The notes under the pieces: model-generated
What the model was told of the DNA's origin: nothing
The model's database searches: none
Seen by the model: only the letters and a program-made list of their open reading frames with translations
Source of the DNA: Claveliimonas sp034178805
GTDB taxonomy: Bacteria > Bacillota > Clostridia > Lachnospirales > Lachnospiraceae
Direction: 5' to 3'
Assembly (NCBI RefSeq): GCF_050314255.1
Contig: NZ_JBNPMZ010000013.1
Location: 1-64,000, forward strand
DNA: 64,000 nt
Shown here: positions 25,290-34,695 of the stretch, in pieces
Position numbering within the stretch: position 1 is the first letter of the stretch
Layout of the letters: each line of letters opens with the position of its first letter
Made by a program: the position numbers and the translations under genes

Positions 25290-27353
25290 ATGGCAGCAAA
25301 AAAAGGTTCATTATCAATCAGCAGTGAGAATATTTTCCCTATCATTAAAAAATGGGTATATTCCGACCACGATATTTTCTTCCGTGAAATGATTTCTAAC
25401 GGATGTGATGCTATTACAAAGCTGAAAAAGCTGGATATGATGGGTGAGTACAATGCACCGGAAGATTATAAGCCGGAACTTCAGGTTATCGTTAATCCGG
25501 AGGAGAAGACCCTGAAATTTATTGATAACGGTCTTGGTATGACAGCTGATGAGGTAGAAGAATACATTACACAGATTGCATTTTCCGGTGCAACCCAGTT
25601 TCTGGAAAAGTATAAGGATAAGACAACAGAGGACGATATGATCGGTCATTTTGGACTGGGATTTTATTCTGCCTTTATGGTTGCAGACGAAGTTCATATC
25701 GATACTCTTTCTTATAAAGAAGGTGCAACACCGGTTCATTGGGTAAGTGATGGCGGTACAGAATACGAAATGTCCGATGGAGATAAGGCTGGTGTTGGTA
25801 CTGAAATTACGCTGTTCCTGAATGAAGACAGTCTGGAATTTGCAAATGAATATCGTGCAAGAGAGGTGCTGGAAAAATATTGTTCCTTTATGCCGGTTCC
25901 GATTTTCCTTTCCAAAGCAAATGCTGAGCAGGAGTTTGAGACTATCGACGAGGCAGATCTTCGTGAGGATGATGTGGTTGTAGAACGTATTCATGAAGAA
26001 GCTAAGATGGAAGAAAAAGAAAATGAAAATGGCGAGAAGGAGATGGTAGAAGTATCTCCTGCCAGAGATAAGGTAAAAATCAATAAGCGTCCTGTCGCTC
26101 TGAATGATACTGCACCGCTTTGGACAAAGCATCCGAATGAATGCACAAAGGAGGACTATATTGAGTTCTATCGAAAGGTATTCATGGATTATAAAGAACC
26201 ATTATTCTGGATTCATCTGAATATGGATTATCCGTTCAATTTAAAAGGTATCCTGTATTTCCCGAAAATTAATACAGAGTATGATTCTATTGAGGGAACA
26301 ATTAAGTTATATAATAATCAGGTTTTCATTGCTGATAATATTAAAGAGGTTATTCCGGAATTTCTCATGGTGCTTAAGGGAGTAATTGACTGTCCGGATC
26401 TTCCGCTGAATGTGTCTCGAAGTGCACTTCAGAACGATGGATTTGTCAACAAGATTGCGGATTACATTTCTAAAAAGGTTGCAGATAAACTGAGCGGAAT
26501 GTGCAAGACTGACAAAGAAAATTATGAGAAATACTGGGATGATATCAGTCCGTTTATTAAATTCGGATGTCTGAAGGATGAGAAATTCTGTGATAAGATG
26601 ATGGATTATATCCTGTTTAAGAATATTGATCACAAATATCTGACTTTGAAGGAATGTATCGAGGAGAACGGAGGAACCGTCATTGATCCGAAGGAACAGA
26701 AGGATGCAGATAACGATGGCGATGAAAATAATGTAGAAGAGCTGAAGACAACAATTTATTATGTAACAGATGAACAGCAGCAGAGTCAGTATATTAATAT
26801 GTTTAAAGCTCATGAACAGGATGCGGTAATCCTGACTCATAATATTGATTCTCCATTCATCACGCAGCTTGAGCAGCGCAATCCGAATGTGCGTTTCCAG
26901 AGAATTGATGCCAATGTAACAGATTCTGTGAAAGAAGAAGTGGCAGAAGAGGAAAAGGAAGCATTCAAGGCTACTACAGACAGCCTGATTGAAATCTTCC
27001 GCAAAGAGCTGGGAGATGAGAAGCTGGATGTGAAAGTTGAAAAATTAAAAGATGAAAATATAGCTTCCATGATTACACTGTCTGAGGAAAACCGCCGTAT
27101 GCAGGAAATGATGAAGATGTACGGTATGGCAGGTATGGATCCGTCTATGTTCGGAAGTCAGGGAACACTGATTCTGAATGCAAATCATCCGCTGGTTCAG
27201 TACGTGGTTGAGCATAAAGAGGGAGAACATACAGGAGTGATCTGTAAACAGCTTTATGATCTGGCTATGCTGGCACATAAGCCTCTGAATCCGGAAGAGA
27301 TGACGGCATTTGTAAAGAGAAGCAATGATATTATGATGCTTTTGACAAAATAA
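25290..27353 (+). CDS. htpG: Molecular chaperone HtpG (Hsp90)
   Basis: This 687-residue Hsp90 keeps the GHKL ATPase motifs: FFREMISNGCDA (about 34), DNGLGM (about 87), GHFGLGFYSAFMV (about 120) and GTEITLFL (about 172). The middle-domain NVSRSALQ and a C-terminal dimerisation domain follow. The N-terminus (SISSENIFPIIKKWVYSDHD) departs from the E. coli type. A charged region at about 225-260 (MEEKENENGEKEMVEVSP) is a linker. AAGGAG eight bases upstream favours the ATG at 25290 over 25281. A CIRCE box places it under HrcA, unlike B. subtilis, where htpG is known to be outside the HrcA regulon. Confidence 0.96.
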   Translation: MAAKKGSLSISSENIFPIIKKWVYSDHDIFFREMISNGCDAITKLKKLDMMGEYNAPEDYKPELQVIVNPEEKTLKFIDNGLGMTADEVEEYITQIAFSGATQFLEKYKDKTTEDDMIGHFGLGFYSAFMVADEVHIDTLSYKEGATPVHWVSDGGTEYEMSDGDKAGVGTEITLFLNEDSLEFANEYRAREVLEKYCSFMPVPIFLSKANAEQEFETIDEADLREDDVVVERIHEEAKMEEKENENGEKEMVEVSPARDKVKINKRPVALNDTAPLWTKHPNECTKEDYIEFYRKVFMDYKEPLFWIHLNMDYPFNLKGILYFPKINTEYDSIEGTIKLYNNQVFIADNIKEVIPEFLMVLKGVIDCPDLPLNVSRSALQNDGFVNKIADYISKKVADKLSGMCKTDKENYEKYWDDISPFIKFGCLKDEKFCDKMMDYILFKNIDHKYLTLKECIEENGGTVIDPKEQKDADNDGDENNVEELKTTIYYVTDEQQQSQYINMFKAHEQDAVILTHNIDSPFITQLEQRNPNVRFQRIDANVTDSVKEEVAEEEKEAFKATTDSLIEIFRKELGDEKLDVKVEKLKDENIASMITLSEENRRMQEMMKMYGMAGMDPSMFGSQGTLILNANHPLVQYVVEHKEGEHTGVICKQLYDLAMLAHKPLNPEEMTAFVKRSNDIMMLLTK

Positions 27354-27366
27354 AGAATTCAAACAA

Positions 27367-27404
27367 AAATGGTGGAACCTCGTGTTGAGGAACCACCATT
27401 TTTT
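27367..27404. terminator. Bidirectional intrinsic terminator
   Basis: A symmetric hairpin (outer stem 27367-27375 with 27393-27401, inner stem 27378-27381 with 27387-27390) is flanked by A and T runs. It serves convergent htpG and the DUF5721-like gene, whose stop codon lies at its edge. Confidence 0.85.
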
Positions 27405-27885
27405 AGAATACGTCGTTATTGGAAATCTGATGGGCCTCGAAGAAATTCCGTACCCATTTATCCCAGGCGCGTTCCAGACTTTTGTCTAAAGTGAAAAGTG
27501 TGAGAGAAGTACCGGTTATGCAGGTGAGGGAAGTACCGTCAAACAGGAGATTGAGGTAGAGTCCCTGTACATTTTCGGGTTGAAAATCCAAATCCTGTGT
27601 CAGTAGAAATTTTCTGATTGCAGTTGGGGACAGGGAGAAAATAAATTTAAAATTCAGAGGTGTTCGTTTTCCTTTTATAATCGAAAAACAGTATTCACGG
27701 ACCTCTCTCCAGAGGGAATATTTTCGTTCGGGACTTTCCTCAAAAAAATCCGGATGAAGATACCCGTCAATGTGGAATTCGTTGAAGGTGGTAATGGTTC
27801 CTTCTATAAGAAAAAATTCATCGAAGGTATTACGAAGCAAAAGTTCTGTGGTGCATTTTTTTGTGTCAATATTTAAGCGGATCAT
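27403..27885 (-). CDS. DUF5721-like protein
   Basis: A soluble protein of 160 residues without signal or membrane segment (begins MIRLNIDTKKCTTELLL). The sequence FDEFFLIEGTITTFNEFHIDGYL and the length match what I recall of DUF5721 in Lachnospiraceae. No function is known. A longer frame extends upstream to 28068, but the GAGGAA site is seven bases before the ATG at 27885, and the extension would run through the promoter of the divergent gene. Confidence 0.75.
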   Translation of the reverse strand: MIRLNIDTKKCTTELLLRNTFDEFFLIEGTITTFNEFHIDGYLHPDFFEESPERKYSLWREVREYCFSIIKGKRTPLNFKFIFSLSPTAIRKFLLTQDLDFQPENVQGLYLNLLFDGTSLTCITGTSLTLFTLDKSLERAWDKWVRNFFEAHQISNNDVF

Positions 27886-27963
27886 AGTGTGTTCCTCATG
27901 TTTCGTTATTTTACATAGTCTGAGTTTAGTATAACATATACAGGCAGCGATTGTGCGGGTGAA

Positions 27964-27992
27964 TTGACTTTTTATGTAAAAAAAGGTATACT
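27964..27992 (+). promoter_or_regulatory. Predicted promoter of the surface O-acylation cassette
   Basis: TTGACT (27964-27969), 17-bp spacer, TATACT (27987-27992), about 40 bases before the SGNH gene. Confidence 0.7.
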
Positions 27993-28032
27993 TAACAAAG
28001 TATGATATAGTAAGCGAGGAATAACGGGTTTG

Positions 28033-28803
28033 ATGAATAAAAGTAGGAAAATGTCGGTTCGAAAACAACGACTGATATTAATTTCAGGCATTGTGCTGCT
28101 GGGAATCATCTGTTTTTTTATATATAGGAAAATGAATGAGAGAACCATAGACACATCAGAAGGATTGAAGATTTTGCGGGAACTGGAAAAGAAAGATGTT
28201 TCGGAGATTGATGCGAAGATTCAGGCTATGAGACCGAAAAAAGATAAAGAGGGCACAGATGAAGATATAGATACAGGCTCTATTCCGGAGCATTTTCGCG
28301 GCTGTGTCGTGATGGGAGATTCCATTGCGAATGAACTGGTTGAATATCAGGTATTGGATGAATCAGTTGTAGTTGCAGATATTGGAATGATGCTGCGCAA
28401 TGCTCAGGAGCAAATGGAGAAGGCAAGTCAGCTGAATCCGGGAAAAGTGTTTCTTGCATATGGGCTGAATGATATAGAGGATCCGAATGGAACAGGTGCT
28501 TCTTTTAGCCAGGAGTATAAGGAGTTTCTGGATGAAATGCGGAAAATGTTGCCTGAGGCTGAATTTTATATTACCAGTATTACACCGGCCAATCAGGAAG
28601 CAATAGCAAAGCAGCCACAGTATCAGAAAAATGAGGAGTATAATGATGCGCTCAAAGCTATGTGCGAGGAAGATGGGAATGTCACATTTATTGATACCCG
28701 TGATCTTATCACAGAAGATATGTACGAGGCAGATGGAATCCATTTCCGTCCGGCGTATTATGAAAGTTGGGCAAAGCGGATGATAGAGGTTGCTGAATTA
28801 TGA
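28033..28803 (+). CDS. Membrane-anchored SGNH/GDSL hydrolase
   Basis: This 256-residue protein has an N-terminal anchor (about 12-33), a charged linker and an extracytoplasmic SGNH domain. Block I is VMGDSIANEL (Ser about 98), the Asn block is YGLNDIED (about 150) and the catalytic Asp/His pair is DGIHFRPAYY (about 236). Such enzymes add or remove acyl groups on surface polymers. A TTG codon directly before the ATG (28030) has better spacing from AGGA and could be the true start. It overlaps the next gene by four bases and heads a four-gene cassette with an MBOAT acyltransferase. Confidence 0.85.
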   Translation: MNKSRKMSVRKQRLILISGIVLLGIICFFIYRKMNERTIDTSEGLKILRELEKKDVSEIDAKIQAMRPKKDKEGTDEDIDTGSIPEHFRGCVVMGDSIANELVEYQVLDESVVVADIGMMLRNAQEQMEKASQLNPGKVFLAYGLNDIEDPNGTGASFSQEYKEFLDEMRKMLPEAEFYITSITPANQEAIAKQPQYQKNEEYNDALKAMCEEDGNVTFIDTRDLITEDMYEADGIHFRPAYYESWAKRMIEVAEL

Positions 28804-29294
28804 AAAAGAAATTCACAGGTGAATTGGATATAATTAATATTTGTAAATACGGAATGGTACTGGTGTTTGCCGTTTATATTGGACTTCTTCTGGCTATGAA
28901 TGCTGACAGTCAGACAGCCTATGATGTTGTGGAAAGTGCAGTATTCGGATCCTGTGATCTGGAAGGATTGGAAAAAGCGGATAGTATGAAGATCCGGAAG
29001 TATTATGGCTTTTATGATAAGGATTATGATGGGGTGACCCTTTATACATCAAAAGATGCTATGGGGGCAGAGGAAATTTTACTGGTTCATACCAATGATC
29101 TGGAACAGATGACAGAGGTAGTCGAGTCTATTGAGGACAGGATCTCCCGTCAGAAAAATAATTTTGACGGATATGGTACGGAGCAGATGAAACTTCTTGA
29201 TCAGTCGGTAGTTGATCAGAAGGGAAGATACATTCTGATGGCTATTTCACCGGATGCAGAGAAGATTCGGGAAGCATTTAGAAAGGCATTGTAG
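28800..29294 (+). CDS. DUF4358-like membrane-anchored protein
   Basis: A 164-residue protein with one membrane anchor (about 15-35) and an extracytoplasmic domain of about 125 residues containing KIRKYYGFYDKDYDGVTLY, a pattern I associate with DUF4358. The function is unknown. It overlaps the SGNH gene (ATGA) and precedes the MBOAT gene by 17 bases, so it is probably an accessory subunit of the same surface modification system. Confidence 0.75.
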   Translation: MKKKFTGELDIINICKYGMVLVFAVYIGLLLAMNADSQTAYDVVESAVFGSCDLEGLEKADSMKIRKYYGFYDKDYDGVTLYTSKDAMGAEEILLVHTNDLEQMTEVVESIEDRISRQKNNFDGYGTEQMKLLDQSVVDQKGRYILMAISPDAEKIREAFRKAL

Positions 29295-29311
29295 AAAGAG
29301 AGAATAAACGT

Positions 29312-30721
29312 ATGTTATTCAGCAGTATCACTTTTTTATTTACATTTCTTCCGGTTACATTATTTATATATTATCTTGTACCATGGAAATTGAAAAATCT
29401 TGTACTTCTTATCAGCAGTTTGATTTTTTATGCATGGGGAGAGCCGGTATATATTTTTTTGATGATATTTTCCATATTATTTAATTATGTTTCCGGACTT
29501 GATATAGCCAGAAATCTGAAGGAACGAAGTAAGGCAAAGAAGAGTTTGATATTTAATGTGACGATCAATCTTATGATTCTGGGCTTTTTTAAGTATTATG
29601 GATTTCTGATAGATAGCCTGAACGCTGTGCTTCCTTTCCATATTCCATACACAGAACTGGCACTTCCTATCGGAATTTCTTTTTATACATTTCAGACACT
29701 ATCCTATATTATTGATGTGTACAGGGGGACGGTAAAAGTACAGACTAATCTTCTGGATTTTGGCGTATACGTTACCATGTTTCCTCAGCTGATTGCGGGA
29801 CCGATTGTTAAGTATAAGGATATTAATGACCAACTGAAAAAAAGACAAATCAGCCTGACGAAATTCGGAGACGGAACTGTCTATTTTATCCGGGGGCTTG
29901 CGAAAAAAATCCTGCTTGCCAATGTGGCTGGAATGGTTTATACAAAAATAACAGGTTTACCCTCTACGGAAGTATCCGTGCTGACTGCATGGGTTGGGAT
30001 TGCGGCATATACGTTCCAGATATATTTCGATTTTGGCGGGTATTCAGATATGGCAATCGGATTGGGAAAAATGTTCGGATTTGAATTTATGAAGAACTTT
30101 GATTATCCATATATTTCATCCAGTATTACGGAATTCTGGAGAAGATGGCATATTTCACTGAGTACATGGTTTAAAGAATATGTGTACATACCTCTTGGAG
30201 GTAATCGCGTAAACACAACGCGTCATATCAGGAATATTCTGATCGTGTGGTTTTTGACCGGATTATGGCATGGAGCCGCATGGAACTTTGTGGCGTGGGG
30301 AATGTATTATGGTATCCTTCTTCTTGTCGAGAAATATTTTCTGGTCAATGTTCTGGAACGTATTCCGGGGTTCTTACGGCACGTCTATACGATGGTGCTG
30401 GTTATGATCGGATGGGTGTTTTTCGCAGGAAATAATATGGCGGAGGCAGTAAGATATCTGGGACTTATGTTTGGTGTGGGAGGTCATGGGATCATCGACA
30501 GACAGGCTATATATTTTATCCTTTCTGACTGGATGATGTGGCTTGTTGCAATTCTTGCTTCTGCACCGGGACTTTATCGGATATACGAAAGATTCCTGCG
30601 TCAGCTGGGAAAAAAGGCTGCTGTACTTGTGAATACGGTAGCTTATGGCATACTGTTTCTTATTTGTATTGCATTTTTAGTTACAGAGACATATAATCCA
30701 TTTTTATATTTTAGATTCTAG
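29312..30721 (+). CDS. MBOAT family O-acyltransferase (AlgI/DltB-like)
   Basis: This 469-residue multi-pass protein has the MBOAT hallmarks: FPQLIAGPIVKY (about 152), the cytoplasmic WRRWHISLSTWFKEYVYIPL (about 277) and the catalytic His in LTGLWHGAAWNFVAWG (about 316). The family moves acyl groups, usually acetyl, across the membrane onto polysaccharides or teichoic acids. Its partners here (SGNH hydrolase and DHHW protein) match the alginate-type acetylation architecture in general form, though the acceptor polymer is not identified. Confidence 0.93.
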   Translation: MLFSSITFLFTFLPVTLFIYYLVPWKLKNLVLLISSLIFYAWGEPVYIFLMIFSILFNYVSGLDIARNLKERSKAKKSLIFNVTINLMILGFFKYYGFLIDSLNAVLPFHIPYTELALPIGISFYTFQTLSYIIDVYRGTVKVQTNLLDFGVYVTMFPQLIAGPIVKYKDINDQLKKRQISLTKFGDGTVYFIRGLAKKILLANVAGMVYTKITGLPSTEVSVLTAWVGIAAYTFQIYFDFGGYSDMAIGLGKMFGFEFMKNFDYPYISSSITEFWRRWHISLSTWFKEYVYIPLGGNRVNTTRHIRNILIVWFLTGLWHGAAWNFVAWGMYYGILLLVEKYFLVNVLERIPGFLRHVYTMVLVMIGWVFFAGNNMAEAVRYLGLMFGVGGHGIIDRQAIYFILSDWMMWLVAILASAPGLYRIYERFLRQLGKKAAVLVNTVAYGILFLICIAFLVTETYNPFLYFRF

Positions 30722-30729
30722 GGGATAAC

Positions 30730-31890
30730 ATGGAAGAAAAACGAGGCAGAAAAAGAAAAAGAGAAAATCAGAGGAACAAGGTGGCAGGATTATTATTTAT
30801 CCTGGCACTTGCTGTATTTTTGATTGTAAATATCGTAAAGCCTGACAGAGAATTTTCAAACAGTGAGAACAGAGCGTTGGCGCAGAAACCGAAGCTTACG
30901 GTGGCGACAGTGGTAAATGGAAAATTTATGGAGGATTACGAAGATTATAAATCAGATCAATTTGCCGGAAGAAATTTCTGGATGTCTTTAAAGACCAAAA
31001 TATCATACTTTGGAGGAGAGCGTGAATCCAGAGGAGTATATAAAGGGAGAGATCATTATCTTCTGGAGGAAATCAAGACGCCGGATAACAAGGCTATGCG
31101 GGAGAACCTGGAAGCAATTAATTCATTTCAGGAAGAAAATACGGATATGCCGATTTATATGTGTCTGGTTCCAAATGCCGCCAATGTGCTCAGCGATAGA
31201 CTTCCGCTTTTTGCTGTAACCGAGAATCAGGACAGGCTGTTGAGTGAAATTCAGAAAAAGCTGGATGGACAGATTCGCTGGGTTGATATGAAAAAGACAC
31301 TTCAGGAGCATAAAGACGAGGATATATATTATCGTACAGATCATCACTGGACAACACTGGGGGCATATTATGGTTTTCAGGCTTTTGCAAAAGAAGCCGG
31401 TATATCTGATAAAACTGCGAAAAAAATGAAGCCATATGCCGTTACTACTTCTTTTAATGGAACTTTGTCTTCTACCAGTGGATACGAACTGGGATATGAG
31501 GAGCCTATTTATATCTATTATTCGGAAAAGATGCCTGAGGCTGTCCTTCTTTATGTGCAACAGCAGGAGAAGAAGGTATCATGGTATGACAGCTCCAAGT
31601 TGAAGGAGAAGGATAAGTATGCCGTGTTTCTTGGTGGTAACTATCCATTGATTGATATATCCACAACTTCAGATGTAAATAAAAGGATTTTGATTGTAAA
31701 AGATTCATATGCGAATTGTTTTATTCCGTTTCTGGCATCGGAATATCAGGAAATTGTGGTAGTGGATCCGCGATATTACTATGGAAGTGTAAAAGAATTA
31801 GTGAAGAATTATGGAATAGATGAAATCCTCTTTTTGTATAATACCAATACATTTGTTGAAGATAAGAATATCAGTGCAGTTTTGGAATAG
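30730..31890 (+). CDS. DHHW family protein (AlgJ/AlgX-like)
   Basis: This 386-residue protein has a basic N-terminus, one anchor (about 17-36) and an extracytoplasmic domain. The diagnostic motif YYRTDHHWTTLGAYYGF lies near residue 202, preceded by NREFSNSENRALAQKP-type sequence near 40. A later KDSYANCF (about 324) would supply the Ser/Asp block of an SGNH-like fold. In AlgJ/AlgX relatives this domain carries out the final O-acetyl transfer to a polymer. It is nine bases after the MBOAT gene and completes the cassette. Confidence 0.85.
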   Translation: MEEKRGRKRKRENQRNKVAGLLFILALAVFLIVNIVKPDREFSNSENRALAQKPKLTVATVVNGKFMEDYEDYKSDQFAGRNFWMSLKTKISYFGGERESRGVYKGRDHYLLEEIKTPDNKAMRENLEAINSFQEENTDMPIYMCLVPNAANVLSDRLPLFAVTENQDRLLSEIQKKLDGQIRWVDMKKTLQEHKDEDIYYRTDHHWTTLGAYYGFQAFAKEAGISDKTAKKMKPYAVTTSFNGTLSSTSGYELGYEEPIYIYYSEKMPEAVLLYVQQQEKKVSWYDSSKLKEKDKYAVFLGGNYPLIDISTTSDVNKRILIVKDSYANCFIPFLASEYQEIVVVDPRYYYGSVKELVKNYGIDEILFLYNTNTFVEDKNISAVLE

Positions 31891-31920
31891 GGTATCACAT
31901 GCTGACAGGGAGTAAATGTA

Positions 31921-32679
31921 ATGGGAAATAAAATTGCTGCGGAATATTATAATCAGAAAGAAGAAATCCGTCTGAATAAATACATCAGCGAGGCGGGATA
32001 TTGTTCCCGCAGAGAAGCTGACCGCCTTATTGAAGCCGGAAAGGTCAGGATAGATGGAAAGACCGCTGTCTGCGGGTCAAAGGTACATCCGGGGCAGACG
32101 GTGACGATTGGGAAAAAAGTCATTGGGAAAAAAGATGAGATGGTAGTACTGGCGGTAAACAAACCGGTGGGCATTATCTGTACGGAGGAAAGACATACGA
32201 GAAACAGCATTGTGCGTTTTCTGGATTATCCGATAAGAGTAACCTATGTAGGGAGGCTGGATAAGGATTCAGAAGGACTTCTTCTTATGACGAATAATGG
32301 AGATATTATTAACAGAATGATGCGTGCCGGCAATTATCATGAGAAAGAATATAAAGTCACGGTAAATAAAGAAGTAACTGTGGATTTTGTGAACCGTATG
32401 GCTTCAGGTGTACACATTAGGGATGAGGAAAAAGGGTTGGATGCAGTGACACGGCCCTGTGAAGTGGAGAAAATCGGGAAATATACATTTCGTATTGTAC
32501 TGACGCAGGGGATGAACCGGCAGATACGCCGCATGTGTGAGGCATTGGGGTATCGGGTGACAAAGCTTAAGAGAATCCGGGTCATGAATATAGAGCTTGG
32601 AGATTTAAAACCTGGTGAATATCGGAAACTTACAGATGATGAGCTGAATGATTTATATGAAATGATAAAAAATAATTAG
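31921..32679 (+). CDS. rluF: 23S rRNA pseudouridine synthase, RluF type
   Basis: This 252-residue enzyme has an N-terminal S4 RNA-binding domain (LNKYISEAGYCSRREADRLI, about 18-65) and the RsuA/RluB/E/F catalytic domain. The active-site Asp is in YVGRLDKDSEGLLLMT (about 110) and the later motif TQGMNRQIRRMCEALGYRV is typical. The S4 region resembles RluF more than RluB. Expected to modify 23S rRNA in the peptidyl transferase region. It starts 30 bases after the DHHW gene with GGGAG upstream. Confidence 0.85.
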   Translation: MGNKIAAEYYNQKEEIRLNKYISEAGYCSRREADRLIEAGKVRIDGKTAVCGSKVHPGQTVTIGKKVIGKKDEMVVLAVNKPVGIICTEERHTRNSIVRFLDYPIRVTYVGRLDKDSEGLLLMTNNGDIINRMMRAGNYHEKEYKVTVNKEVTVDFVNRMASGVHIRDEEKGLDAVTRPCEVEKIGKYTFRIVLTQGMNRQIRRMCEALGYRVTKLKRIRVMNIELGDLKPGEYRKLTDDELNDLYEMIKNN

Positions 32680-32706
32680 AAAAAACAGATAGAACAGGAG
32701 TGCAAT

Positions 32707-34674
32707 ATGGGAAAAGAACAGAAAACCGGCAGAATGCAGGAGCTGGTAGAGTTATTAAACCGGGCAGGAAAAGCATATTATCAGGATGCGGAAGAGATTA
32801 TGACAAACTATGAGTATGATGCACTCTATGATGAACTTCTGTCTCTGGAAAAGGAGACAGGTATTACTTTTTCTAATAGCCCTACAGTTAATGTGGGGTA
32901 TGAGGTTCTGAGTGAACTTCCCAAGGAACGGCATGAGAGCCCCATGCTTTCACTGGATAAAACAAAAGATGTGGAGGCATTGAAGGAATTTACGGGAAAT
33001 CAGAAAGTGGTGATGTCGTGGAAACTGGACGGACTTACAATTGTACTTACTTACCGGGAAGGACATCTTGTTAAGGCAGTTACACGTGGAAATGGAGAGG
33101 TCGGAGAGGTCATTACGAATAATGCCAGAGTATTTAAAAATGTTCCTCTTCAGATTGCATATAAAGGGGAGCTGATCGTTCGTGGAGAAGCAATCATCGG
33201 ATATCGTGATTTCGAGAAAATTAACGGAGAGATTGCAGAGGCAGATGCAAAGTATAAAAATCCCAGAAATCTCTGCAGTGGCTCGGTTCGTCAACTTAAT
33301 AATGAAGTGACAGCAAAGAGAAATGTAAAATTCTACGCTTTTACATTGGTGAAAGCGGAAGGAGTTGATTTTCACAATTCCCGTGCAAATCAGCTTGACT
33401 GGCTGGAAAGTCAGGGGTTTGATGTGGTAGAGCATATTATGGCGGACCGGGATAGTCTGGAACTGGAAGTTATTAAATTTTCAGAAAAAATCGTGGGAAA
33501 TGATTTTCCGTCAGATGGACTTGTGCTAAAATATGATGATATAGCGTACGGACAGTCTTTAGGACGTACTTCTAAGTTTCCCAGAGATTCGTTTGCTTTT
33601 AAATGGGCAGATGAAACCAGAGAGACGGTGCTTCGGGAAATAGAGTGGAGTCCGTCAAGAACAGGGCTGATTAATCCGGTTGCTGTTTTTGAGCCCGTGG
33701 AACTGGAAGGAACTACGGTAAGCCGTGCCAGTGTCCACAATATCAGTATTATGGAAGAACTGGAACTGGGAATCGGAGATGAGATAGAAGTTTATAAAGC
33801 AAATATGATCATTCCTCAGATTGCCAGAAATCTGACCCGAAGTGGTGTGAAGGATATCCCTACAGTGTGTCCGGTCTGCGGAGGTGCAACAGAAATTCGT
33901 AAAGTGAGCAATGCTAAGACCCTCTATTGTACAAATCCGGAGTGCCAGGCAAAAAGGATTAAGTCATTTGCGCTTTTTGTAAGCCGTGATGCGCTGAATA
34001 TCGAAGGACTTTCCGAGGCAACTCTTGAGAAGTTTATTGCCCGTGGATTTATTCATGACTATGCAGACATTTTTCATTTGAGCCGATATCAGGAGGAGAT
34101 TCAGCAGATGGAAGGATTTGGAGAAAAATCTTTCCGAAATCTGACTGAAAGTATTGAACGTGCCAGAGTGACAACGCTTCCGAGAGTAATCTACAGTTTG
34201 GGAATTGCCAATATAGGATTGGCAAATGCTAAACTTATCTGTCGGGAAATCGGGTATGATGTGAGTCGGGTTATGGATGTGTCAGTGGAGGAACTGGGAG
34301 CAATTGCCGGTGTGGGAGAGGTAATTGCCAGGGCATATGTGGATTATTTCTCGGAGGAATCACACAGAAATTCCTTCATTTCTCTGTTGCAGGAAATTGA
34401 TATTCAGACTGAAGAGGAGAATATGGAGGAGCAGATACTGGCAGGAAAGACTTTTGTTATTACCGGATCAGTGACACATTTTGCGAATCGTGGTGAGGTG
34501 AAGAACCTGATTGAAAGTCTGGGAGGAAAGGCAACAGGCTCCGTAACATCCAAAACAGATTATCTGATTAACAATGATGTGGAATCCACGTCTTCTAAAA
34601 ATAAAAAAGCAAAAGAGCTGGGCATTCCAATTTTGTCAGAAGAAGATTTTCTTAAGATGATTGGAAGGATGTAA
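32707..34674 (+). CDS. ligA: NAD-dependent DNA ligase
   Basis: This 655-residue ligase has an Ia/adenylation domain, an OB fold, a zinc finger (CPVCGG... CTNPEC, about 393-416), a helix-hairpin-helix region and a C-terminal BRCT domain (about 578-655). The adenylated lysine is in SWKLDGLT (about 106); this differs from the usual PKIDGLA, so the protein is a somewhat divergent LigA. It seals nicks in replication and repair. It is likely co-transcribed with rluF (27-base gap) and the ClpX gene (21-base gap). Confidence 0.93.
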   Translation: MGKEQKTGRMQELVELLNRAGKAYYQDAEEIMTNYEYDALYDELLSLEKETGITFSNSPTVNVGYEVLSELPKERHESPMLSLDKTKDVEALKEFTGNQKVVMSWKLDGLTIVLTYREGHLVKAVTRGNGEVGEVITNNARVFKNVPLQIAYKGELIVRGEAIIGYRDFEKINGEIAEADAKYKNPRNLCSGSVRQLNNEVTAKRNVKFYAFTLVKAEGVDFHNSRANQLDWLESQGFDVVEHIMADRDSLELEVIKFSEKIVGNDFPSDGLVLKYDDIAYGQSLGRTSKFPRDSFAFKWADETRETVLREIEWSPSRTGLINPVAVFEPVELEGTTVSRASVHNISIMEELELGIGDEIEVYKANMIIPQIARNLTRSGVKDIPTVCPVCGGATEIRKVSNAKTLYCTNPECQAKRIKSFALFVSRDALNIEGLSEATLEKFIARGFIHDYADIFHLSRYQEEIQQMEGFGEKSFRNLTESIERARVTTLPRVIYSLGIANIGLANAKLICREIGYDVSRVMDVSVEELGAIAGVGEVIARAYVDYFSEESHRNSFISLLQEIDIQTEEENMEEQILAGKTFVITGSVTHFANRGEVKNLIESLGGKATGSVTSKTDYLINNDVESTSSKNKKAKELGIPILSEEDFLKMIGRM

Positions 34675-34695
34675 TTATGAAAGAAAGGTAGAGTT

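Noticed and set aside
25314..26132. Open frame of 272 codons antisense to htpG
   Set aside because: Cys/Phe/Ile-rich shadow with no motif or ribosome site; htpG codes in the other direction with clear Hsp90 motifs.
27886..28068. N-terminal extension of the DUF5721-like protein
   Set aside because: The extension would overlap the promoter and start of the divergent SGNH gene, and the ribosome site supports the downstream ATG.
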